34,975 nucleotides of DNA. It comes from an uncultured Clostridia bacterium (GTDB lineage Bacteria; Bacillota; Clostridia; TANB77; CAG-508). A model generated the notes under the pieces. The model was not told the origin of the DNA and did not search any database. It saw nothing but the letters and a program-made list of their open reading frames with translations. The DNA lies in the NCBI GenBank assembly GCA_947630065.1, contig CANRGE010000019.1:1-34975 (forward strand), written 5' to 3'. This document shows positions 25,858-32,430 of the stretch, one piece after another. Positions within the stretch are counted from its first letter, which is position 1. Every line of letters starts with the position of its first letter. A program made the translations under genes and the position numbers.

Positions 25858-27001
25858 CTATACCGCATTTAAAATTTTAACTGCTTTTTCTTCTTCTTTT
25901 GGGTATAAATGTGAATAAGTATTCCAAGTTATTTCTACTTTTGTATGTCCTAATCTTCTTGCTACTTCCTGAATATTTATACCCATATTAGCAAGTAGAG
26001 AAGCATGAGAATGTCTAAAATCGTGTATTCTTATTGTTTTTACTTTTGCTAATTTTGAATAAAGAATGTTTTTTTGTTGTAATGTAGTATCTCGTAAGCA
26101 TTTTCCATTTCCTAAAATTCTGTTATCTTCACTAAAATTAGATAATTGCATTTGTCTTTTTTTATGTTCGTTTAATATTTTTATTAATGGAAGTGGCATT
26201 TGTAGAGTTCTTATAGAAGATTTATTTTTGGGTGGTGTTTCTACATCACACTTATTTTTCAATTTCTGTGTTATACTATGCTTTACGCTTAAATAATTTC
26301 CGTTGATATCATTCCATCTTAAAGCATGTATTTCTCCTTTTCTTAAACCAGTATAATATGCAATATTAAAAAACACATAAAAATTCCATTCATAAATATT
26401 ATTCTCTTTTAATTGCTTTTCTAATGCTTGTTTTTTTGCTATTTCAATGTACTTTTTAAATTCTTCTGGCGTATAAAAGTTTATTTCTTTTTTTGTAGCC
26501 AAAGCGTCTTTAAAATTTCCGTACTTTTGCTAATTGATGTTTTGGTATATATTCCATTTTAACTGCATAATTTAGCATTGTTCTTAATTCTGTATAAACA
26601 TTTCTTTTTGTTGCTAATGCTAAATTTCTTTCTTCCATAGATAACTTCCAATCTTGCAAAACTTGTGTTGACAATTTATCTATTCTAACATTTTCAAGAA
26701 TAGGCAATATATAACGCTTAATCATATTATCACTTCTGTATAATGTTATTTCTCTAACTTCATATTTTTTTACAGAAATATATTCATTATATAATTGTTT
26801 AATTGTCATTTTCTTTATGGGTGTTTCATGTTGCACCTTAATTTCATTTTCTAATCGTCTTTCCAAATCTTTTGCAACATCTATTCCATAAACAGAACGA
26901 GTAATTTGCTTTTTTTGTCCATTATCTGCTACATAATTTATACGCACATGATATTTTTGTAAGCCATCTTTTTTTGTATTTCCAACCTTATATATAGGCA
27001 T
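25858..27001 (-). CDS. int: Tn916/ICEBs1-type tyrosine integrase, interrupted by one CGG +1 site
   Basis: The N-terminal part (26510-27001) has the AP2-like arm-binding domain (KYHVRINYVADNGQKKQITR) and the core-binding SAM-like domain. The C-terminal part (25858-26502 frame) has the full catalytic set: Arg in TGLRKGEIHALRW, the Lys strand, HDFRHSHASLL, GHTKVEITWNTYSHLY with the nucleophile Tyr. The two frames meet at AAA GTA CGG AAA TTT TAA. Skipping the C (base 26521 on the plus strand) gives KVGNFKDALATKKEINF, the sequence expected from relatives, and a 380-aa protein. Either a frameshift mutation or a programmed +1 shift; the same kind of interruption occurs ten more times in this element. 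Int would excise and integrate the element at tRNA-Leu. Confidence 0.9.
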
Positions 27002-27026
27002 AATTTATAACCCCCTTAATATATAA

Positions 27027-27083
27027 GGCTCGTATTTGAATTACTTTTTATATGTTATCATAAAAAGTAACAAAATACAAGCC
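27027..27083 (-). terminator. Long imperfect hairpin between the wHTH gene and the integrase
   Basis: GGCTCGTATTT and ATTACTTTTTAT pair, with small mismatches, with ATAAAAAGTAA and AAATACAAGCC. It lies just upstream of int and could attenuate read-through from the rep-ftsK operon. Confidence 0.5.
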
Positions 27084-27096
27084 ATCTATCAAAGTT

Positions 27097-27372
27097 TTAC
27101 AAACCTAGTTTTTGTAATTTATTTCTGCGTCTTTCTAAATCTTCAATATTAAGTCCCCATGCTTTATAGGCACATTCTGTATTAACTTTATATAGCCCAT
27201 GAGAATAAATATTGTTTTCTATCATGTTTTTTTGTGCTAATTTTTTTAGTCTGCAAATAGTTGATTTTGAATGTTTATTAAAAAGTTTCTCAATTTCTTT
27301 TGTGCCTATTTCTGTGTAACGGTAATATATTTGTATTGCTGTATCAATATCAGTTATTTGCGGTATATTCAT
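27097..27372 (-). CDS. Small winged-helix-like protein, 91 aa
   Basis: ATG 27372 is chosen because AAGGAG lies 11 bases upstream; the extended TTG start is too close. IGTKEIEKLFNKHSKSTICRLKKLAQKN looks like a helix-turn-helix (shown as IGTKEIEKLFNKHSKST then ICRLKKLAQ), where STICRLKKL would be the recognition helix. It lies between the ftsK-like gene (which it nearly overlaps) and the integrase, the place where excisionases or transfer regulators often sit. A role as recombination directionality factor is only positional inference. Confidence 0.65.
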   Translation of the reverse strand: MNIPQITDIDTAIQIYYRYTEIGTKEIEKLFNKHSKSTICRLKKLAQKNMIENNIYSHGLYKVNTECAYKAWGLNIEDLERRRNKLQKLGL

Positions 27373-27374
27373 TA

Positions 27375-28808
27375 TTAACAATTCTCCTTTTTTTTCTCAC
27401 AATTTTTAAATACTTCTTTTTCAAAGAATAGGTAACCCTGAAATTCTGTATTCCAATTTGTAATAAAATGACCTTTTGACTTTTTGGGAATTGTTGACGC
27501 TTTTGGTGAATCAATTACCATTTCACTTAAAGTTTTATTTGCTTTTCCGCAAATTCTATCGGCATTATAACGAACTTCATCTGTAAATATTGACGCACTT
27601 GGAACTTGCGTTCCTAATATTGCATGAATTCCACAAAATCTATATGTAGAAAACATCTTATTTATCATTTCCCTTATATGAGCAAGTGTTTTCTCTATTG
27701 CTTTATCACTTGATTTTATAAAAATTTGACCTGCTTCATCTAACGCAATTATAATACGCTGTAATTTTTCTCCTTTTATTTCTCCTGCGTCAATTTTTTT
27801 ATTATATTCACTAATATTTTTGCAATCATACATTGTTAATAATTGTTTTCGTACTTCTAATTCGTGTGATAAATCATAACAAAAAACGCCATCAAATAAG
27901 TCTAAATTTGTATAAATATCACAATTTTTTAAATTTCTCCAATACTTATTAAAATCAACTCCACCTTTTGAAAATTCGCCTATTATAACTCTATTTCCCT
28001 TTAAAATATTTTGCATTAATAAACTTGACAATTCTACACTTTTCCCTGAACCTGAACTACCTGCAATAATTAAATGTGGGTTATCATTCAAATTGATAAA
28101 TTCTTTTCTTCCTATTCCATTTTCGCCTAATACTAATGTACAATCGTCATTTACTAAATATTCATTTTTCCAATATAGTATTTTATCACTAAAATCTTTT
28201 TTATAATATAAATACATTTTATCAATATCAGTTTCATGTGGTTCAACCCCAGCAATTACTCTATGGAATTTTTGACTAAATCTTTTTAATCTATCTTCTT
28301 TTTCCCAATCGTCTTGTGTAGTTCCATTTGAATATAATTCCATTTTTATTATCTTTGAATTTTCTTTATCTTTTTTCTCTGTAATAGGTATTGGCAAATT
28401 ACTTTTATTTCTTTCTCCATAATATATTTCTAAATCTTTACATATTCCTGTAATTATTTTTGTTTTATAAGGTTTTGACAATGCTTTTAATAACCTGTAA
28501 AAGCCATAAATTAATGCTATTGATAGTGCTATTGAAGTTATATATATCATACAATGAATTATATTTATTTCATTAATTAATGGTAAATTTTTTAAAGTCA
28601 TTTTGTTTAAGTCTTTAATAAAAGGAATATTATTTAAGTTAATATTTATTTTAAATAATAAGATATGTAAGTATATAAACATAAAATTCGCAATTAGTAT
28701 GGTAATAACTTTCCATTTATAATTAAATTGTTTTATTGCTATATATAAATCTTGTTTCCATGTTGTATTTTTTTCTTCTCTTGATTTTTTATTCATTACA
28801 TTATACAT
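27375..28808 (-). CDS. FtsK/SpoIIIE-type DNA-pumping ATPase (TcpA/Orf21-like), 477 aa
   Basis: Two N-terminal membrane segments (about 33-52 and 86-107) precede an FtsK-like ATPase domain: Walker A GSSGSGKS (250-257) after HLIIA, VIIGEFSKGGVDF, and Walker B IIIALDEAG (352-360). The rest follows the pattern of Tn916 Orf21/TcpA coupling proteins, which move DNA to a conjugation pore or act in mobilization. ATG 28808 has GGGGGAATTT upstream and overlaps the end of rep by eight bases, so the two are translationally coupled. The gene is uninterrupted and has no in-frame CGG. With no pore genes in the element, it may use another element's machinery. Confidence 0.88.
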   Translation of the reverse strand: MYNVMNKKSREEKNTTWKQDLYIAIKQFNYKWKVITILIANFMFIYLHILLFKININLNNIPFIKDLNKMTLKNLPLINEINIIHCMIYITSIALSIALIYGFYRLLKALSKPYKTKIITGICKDLEIYYGERNKSNLPIPITEKKDKENSKIIKMELYSNGTTQDDWEKEDRLKRFSQKFHRVIAGVEPHETDIDKMYLYYKKDFSDKILYWKNEYLVNDDCTLVLGENGIGRKEFINLNDNPHLIIAGSSGSGKSVELSSLLMQNILKGNRVIIGEFSKGGVDFNKYWRNLKNCDIYTNLDLFDGVFCYDLSHELEVRKQLLTMYDCKNISEYNKKIDAGEIKGEKLQRIIIALDEAGQIFIKSSDKAIEKTLAHIREMINKMFSTYRFCGIHAILGTQVPSASIFTDEVRYNADRICGKANKTLSEMVIDSPKASTIPKKSKGHFITNWNTEFQGYLFFEKEVFKNCEKKKENC

Positions 28809-29784
28809 AATAAATTCCCCCTTTTAATTCTTGTTCTTTAATAGAACCATCACTTTCAAATTTTAATACATATTTAATTCTTCGTAAAAATGCTCTATAT
28901 ATTGAATAATGTTCATATTGTATTGGTAAATATTGTTGGTCTAATGGAATGTTAGAAATAATATAAATTTTTGTAAAACACGCTTGCTTATTGCTATACC
29001 TAGCCGGTAGAGTTAGTGGGTAACAATCTAATAAATTGTTCATAAATTGTATATTTAAACTTGAATTAAATTCGTCCAAGCATAATATTTCTTCTCCTTT
29101 ATATCCGGTCAAAAGGGTATTTATAGTCTGTAACTCTATAAACATTTGAATAACCGTATTTGTCCATAACATACCTAGTTTTTCCGTAGTCCGTGTACCG
29201 TCCGCCAAATATACCAAACTGTTACATCACGCCTTATATTTGCGTTTTCGTCTGCTTTTATTCTTTGTCTAATGCGTTCAAATTTGTCTACATTATAGGC
29301 TTCGTTAGGGTACATTTCCATAACTTCGGTATCTGTTAAACCGTCTTTTATTGACATATATACATCTGCAATTTCTGCTTTAATTCCCTGATGTTCGTAT
29401 GGCATTGTTCCGCCATTCTTCAAAGGTGTCTGGTATTGATGTTTCTTGTTTTCTACTTTTTAACCATTTTCCGTTCTTTTCTTATATATTGACGATTTTG
29501 CTCACTTGTTCCGTTTTGCACAATCTATATGTCCGTTTTTCAAATACTTTCTTTATTTGCGAAAAGCGAACAGGGTTCTTAAATACTACATATATATGAA
29601 TATGATGTCTAGAACCTTTTTCTTCTGCAAAACAATAATATAGAATACTTTTAAATTTTGTCTGCAATAAATTATTAATAACATCATGTGTATAACCTTT
29701 TTCAAAAGGGTCATTTATTGTAATAATATATTTCCTATGCATACTATCTTGTACTTTTTCTTGTTTTATATCTTCGCTAGACAT
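28801..29784 (-). CDS. rep: CRESS-type replication initiator (HUH endonuclease + superfamily 3 helicase), 324 aa after nine +1 shifts
   Basis: In the first frame: motif 1 KYIITIND, motif 2 RHHIHIYVVF (HUH metal ligands), then an interruption at VFEK. Skipping the C of every zero-frame CGG continues as GHIDCAKGTSEQNRQYIRKE (motif 3 with nucleophile Tyr), GKWLKSRKQE, the 82-residue middle region, WYIWGGTGLGKTRYVMDKYG (perfect Walker A), YSNVYRVTDYKYPFDGYKGE, EILCLDEFN (Walker B) and KIYIISNIPLDQQY (motif C). The architecture is that of Reps of circular ssDNA (CRESS) viruses and of related bacterial plasmids. Extra bases are at plus-strand 29535, 29513, 29473, 29412, 29204, 29200, 29193, 29186 and 29107. 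Without shifts only three fragments result. It would nick the stem-loop at 29889-29917. AAGGAACATTATAT precedes ATG 29784. Confidence 0.88.
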
Positions 29785-29817
29785 ATATAATGTTCCTTTC
29801 TATGAATTAATTAGTAA

Positions 29818-29888
29818 ATGTTACAATAGTTTCAAACAATGTAACATCTTGTATTTTTACTCTAACAAATTGTTTTTGAATTTGTTAC
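29818..29888. repeat. Inverted repeats between rep and its origin
   Basis: ATGTTACA pairs with TGTAACAT across about 30 bp, and TAACAAATT pairs with AATTTGTTA around GTTTTTG. Variants of TGTTACA recur next to the origin loop. They could be Rep-binding iterons and/or the rep promoter region. Confidence 0.45.
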
Positions 29889-29917
29889 AAAACATAGGTA
29901 ATACTAAACTATGTTTT
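29889..29917 (-). other. Stem-loop replication origin with TAGTATTAC nonanucleotide
   Basis: A perfect 9-bp stem (AAAACATAG and CTATGTTTT) holds an 11-base loop. On the minus strand the loop reads TTTAGTATTAC, so it displays TAGTATTAC, the nonanucleotide nicked by circovirus-type Reps (TAGTATT/AC). It lies about 105 bp upstream of a CRESS-type rep and on the same strand. Confidence 0.8.
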
Positions 29918-29923
29918 GGCTAC

Positions 29924-29948
29924 GGCAATCGCCCTAATGGGCGATGCC
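29924..29948. other. GC-rich hairpin beside the origin
   Basis: GGCAATCGCCC, TAAT, GGGCGATGCC: a 10-bp stem with one bulged A, the most GC-rich short stretch of the element, seven bases from the origin stem. It may be a lagging-strand or accessory origin structure, or a terminator for the upstream gene. Confidence 0.45.
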
Positions 29949-30015
29949 TTGCCAATATGTATTTCCATTATTGCTTTTTCAATCTAATTTGTTTGTAAAT
30001 AGAATATCATGTTTG

Positions 30016-30369
30016 TTACTTTTCATTTACTAGTGTAATTCCATCAGCAGTTCCCTTAATTTCTGCTTGACCATATTCAAGTTTAGAAATAGTAAGTTGT
30101 AAATTTTTAAACTTACAAAATACTCTATCTCCACTTTTATATTGTGGAATAGGGTTTACACCTGCGATTTTTACTTCTAATTTCTCGCTGTCTATTTCTC
30201 TTGCTGGGTCATCAATACCTATTTTAAAGCAATAACCTTCTATTTCATTTGTTGTTTTTTGAGTAATAGGGTCATATTTTTTATATGGTTGTACTCGTAG
30301 CAATAGATATATATCGCTTTCTCCTAATATACTGTTATTTAATTTTAAATATTGTGATTTAATCTTCAT
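30016..30369 (-). CDS. Element-borne accessory protein, 117 aa (possibly YdcP/DUF961-like)
   Basis: AAAGGAGAAAT precedes ATG 30369. The protein is soluble and beta-rich, without membrane segments: DPITQKTTNEIEGYCFKIGI, LEVKIAG, SGDRVFCKFKNLQLTISKLE, AEIKGTADGITLV. Its place, first in the rep-ftsK-int direction, and its size recall the small DUF961-type proteins at the start of Tn916/ICEBs1 transfer operons, but I cannot confirm the homology. A GGACAT dyad lies upstream. No CGG codon. Confidence 0.55.
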   Translation of the reverse strand: MKIKSQYLKLNNSILGESDIYLLLRVQPYKKYDPITQKTTNEIEGYCFKIGIDDPAREIDSEKLEVKIAGVNPIPQYKSGDRVFCKFKNLQLTISKLEYGQAEIKGTADGITLVNEK

Positions 30370-30462
30370 AATACATTTCTCCTTTTTTTTTATTATTTAA
30401 TTTTCAATGTACATTGTTTGGTTAACCTATACATATTATTGCACCTTTTCGATTGTATGTAC

Positions 30463-30477
30463 GGACATGATATGTCT
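30463..30477. promoter_or_regulatory. GGACAT dyad 1, probable operator
   Basis: GGACATGATATGTCT, nearly palindromic, lies upstream of the 117-aa gene and matches a perfect version at 30564-30578. Confidence 0.5.
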
Positions 30478-30491
30478 ATCTTTGGCGAAAA

Positions 30492-30544
30492 GAAAAGCCA
30501 CTTTTACGCTATTTCAAAAATTGAAATAACATAAAAATGGCTTA
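30492..30544 (-). terminator. Terminator of the XRE regulator gene
   Basis: AAGCCA and TTTTA arms pair with TAAAA and TGGCTT, with an inner TATTTCAA/TTGAAATA stem. On the minus strand it is followed by TTTCTTTT. Confidence 0.6.
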
Positions 30545-30563
30545 ATATTGCTTTTATTTACTA

Positions 30564-30578
30564 GGACATAATATGTCC
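30564..30578. promoter_or_regulatory. GGACAT dyad 2, probable operator
   Basis: GGACATAATATGTCC is a perfect 7-bp inverted repeat around one base. It lies just past the XRE gene and 101 bp from dyad 1. Confidence 0.5.
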
Positions 30579-30602
30579 ATTTTGAGAGCAAATTTTTTAA
30601 TT

Positions 30603-31046
30603 TTATTCATTAAATGGGTCTTTTAATAAGTCCTTTTTATCAATACCGATTGCCTTTAATACTTGATTACATTCTGTTATAGTCATTCCGCTACAATCTG
30701 TTATAAGATAACTGTATGCGTATTGTGTTCTATCTGTAAAATCTATTCCATAACCACCCGCACGAAGTAAGGTAATTAAATTTAACATATCTAATTCGAA
30801 AGCAACTGCAAATGATATTATGCTTTTTAAACTTGGGTCAATAGTGTTGCTTAAATAACGGTCAAATGTTTTTCCTGACAACCCAACTTCTTGTATAAAT
30901 TCTTCCTTTGTAATTTCTTTTTCTTCTAATATAGTTTTAAACATTTCGCCAAAGTTTTTATTATTTTTTTTTGAAAGTTCAAAATTTTCTTCAAATTTCT
31001 GTTTAAATTGTTCTAGTTCTCTTTTTTCCATACAATCAATTTTCAT
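30603..31046 (-). CDS. XRE-type transcriptional regulator of the element, 147 aa
   Basis: Start 31046 (MKIDCMEKREL) is chosen because AAGGAGAATTT precedes it; the longer frame lacks a site. An N-terminal helical segment is followed by an HTH of the XRE type (FKTILEEKEITKEEFIQEVG, LSGKTFDRYLSN). The C-terminal half (LNLITLLRAGGYGIDF...) is a possible sensing or dimerization region. It is transcribed divergently from the 108-aa gene through a shared -35 element. It is the likely master switch for element induction, an inference. Confidence 0.78.
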   Translation of the reverse strand: MKIDCMEKRELEQFKQKFEENFELSKKNNKNFGEMFKTILEEKEITKEEFIQEVGLSGKTFDRYLSNTIDPSLKSIISFAVAFELDMLNLITLLRAGGYGIDFTDRTQYAYSYLITDCSGMTITECNQVLKAIGIDKKDLLKDPFNE

Positions 31047-31080
31047 TTTTAAATTCTCCTTTGAAATTTTATATGTATAA

Positions 31081-31132
31081 ATTATAGCATTTTTTTCAAT
31101 ATATTGCAATTACATTACTAAAAGTGTATAAT
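31081..31132. promoter_or_regulatory. Divergent promoters sharing one palindromic -35 box
   Basis: TTGCAA (31104-31109) is its own reverse complement. TATAAT lies 17 bp away on the plus side (31127-31132), and ATTATA (TATAAT on the minus strand) lies 17 bp away on the other side (31081-31086). RNA polymerase can use the same -35 in only one direction at a time, toward the XRE gene or the 108-aa gene. Confidence 0.75.
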
Positions 31133-31169
31133 TGAATTATATTAAATCAAATAAGGAGAATGAAAAACA

Positions 31170-31496
31170 ATGGAAAATGGGACAGATATTCAAGAGAGAT
31201 TTAGCCAATTTTACGAAAATGCTAAAAAAAATTGTGATACATATAGTATATTAGATATACAACATTATGGGTTAATGCTCGAAGTGTATAATAAAAATAA
31301 AAAAGTTATAATGGCAGTATACGAAAATGATAACAAAAATGGTGTAAATTTAGAATTTGTAAATGAAAATACCCCTAATACATTTTTAAGTACATATAAT
31401 GATAATCTTAATGTATATGACGCTCGTTCAGCAATATTAGCAATTATAGATGAGTTTAAAAAATATAATAATGCATTCACGCCTAAAATATTTTAA
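31170..31496 (+). CDS. Element protein of 108 aa, unknown
   Basis: AAGGAGAATG precedes the ATG, and a consensus promoter at 31104-31132 drives it. Soluble, mixed alpha/beta: helical N terminus (DIQERFSQFYENAKKN), strands around YGLMLEVYNKNKKVIMAVYE, then a C-terminal helix (ARSAILAIIDEFKKY). No family is recognised. It is the only plus-strand gene in the middle of the element and is wired in opposition to the XRE regulator, so an antirepressor, Cro-like or early-function role is worth considering. Confidence 0.6.
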   Translation: MENGTDIQERFSQFYENAKKNCDTYSILDIQHYGLMLEVYNKNKKVIMAVYENDNKNGVNLEFVNENTPNTFLSTYNDNLNVYDARSAILAIIDEFKKYNNAFTPKIF

Positions 31497-31509
31497 ACAG
31501 AACAAAATA

Positions 31510-31550
31510 AAAACAATTAGAATCATTTATAAATGGATCTAATTGTTTTT
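31510..31550. terminator. Bidirectional terminator, 108-aa gene / sortase
   Basis: AAAACAATTAGAT pairs with ATCTAATTGTTTT (13 bp) between two convergent genes. Confidence 0.75.
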
Positions 31551-31556
31551 ATTTGT

Positions 31557-32340
31557 TTATTGCATTTTTTTGGCAACTACCACCATACGACCGTTTTCTT
31601 GTGAATATTCACAAGTAACTAATGTTATAAGTTGGTCGCCATAAGTTGCTGTTTTTCCAGTATCATATAATTGTATTTTTTTGCAATTATTAATATATTC
31701 GTTATATTGTTTTTCGTTTTTAAAATCAAAGTAACTGTAAAACCTAAAAACATTTTTTTCATCTTGATAAAATATTTTTGATTTAAAAGCAAAAATTATT
31801 TCATAGTCTGCCTCGTTTTCTTCCGTTGCTATTTTTATAATAGGGTGTTGTTCGTAAAATTTTTTGTCTTTATATTTCCATAAGTCTGCAAACATTTGAC
31901 TATTTTTCATATAATGACCGATATATAATCACATTTGAATTTTGATTTTTTATATCACAATTACTATTGATAAAAATAGAACCATAACTTGAATATTCCT
32001 TTTTATAATTATGTGTTAAGTAATAATCATTGTTAGTTGCTTGTAGTAAGGGATAGTTAATATTAGTATTTGCAATTTGTATCCAACCTTTTACATCTTC
32101 ATTTTCTTTTTGCAATTCCTTTACTTTTTCTACTAATTCGTTTTTAAATTGTGATACTTCTTCTGTTCTTATATCTTCTGTTATTTCTTGTTGTAAATCA
32201 TTATATAAGTCCTTATTTTTATTTAAGTCAATAAAATATATAATTAAATATGAAATTGAACATATAAGGCAAATAGAAAGAAATATAACTAATGTAATCT
32301 TTACTTTTTTATTCTTTTTTGATGTTTTTTCTTTTCTCAT
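31557..32340 (-). CDS. srtB: Class B sortase, interrupted by one CGG +1 site, 260 aa
   Basis: One N-terminal membrane anchor (about 13-33) and the sortase B core are visible: VKGWIQIANTNINYPLLQ, NDYYLTHNYKK, GSIFINSNCD, then NSNVIIY where the frame stops. Skipping the C of CGG (plus-strand 31920) gives NSNVIIYGHYMKNSQMFADL, the expected catalytic His region. The second part contains LITLVTCEY (catalytic Cys) and GRMVVVAKK (catalytic Arg). It would anchor the surface protein encoded immediately upstream. The interruption would remove His, Cys and Arg if not bypassed. AAAGGGG precedes ATG 32340. Confidence 0.88.
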
Positions 32341-32430
32341 TTATTGTGAAACCCCTTTATAAATTAATACCCTAGAATTATATTATAATTTTTATAATAT
32401 TTCTAGGGCATATATAAATTTAATTATTGA

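Noticed and set aside
28980..29000. A further CGG-type insertion at the CCGG in rep (LPARYSN)
   Set aside because: The frame reads CTA CCG GCT AGG and gives the expected LPARYS; removing a base would destroy it.
29107..29535. Plain homopolymer sequencing errors as the cause of the rep interruptions
   Set aside because: The extra bases are never in homopolymers and are always C before an in-frame Gly codon. An artefact of another kind is still possible, so this is only partly rejected.
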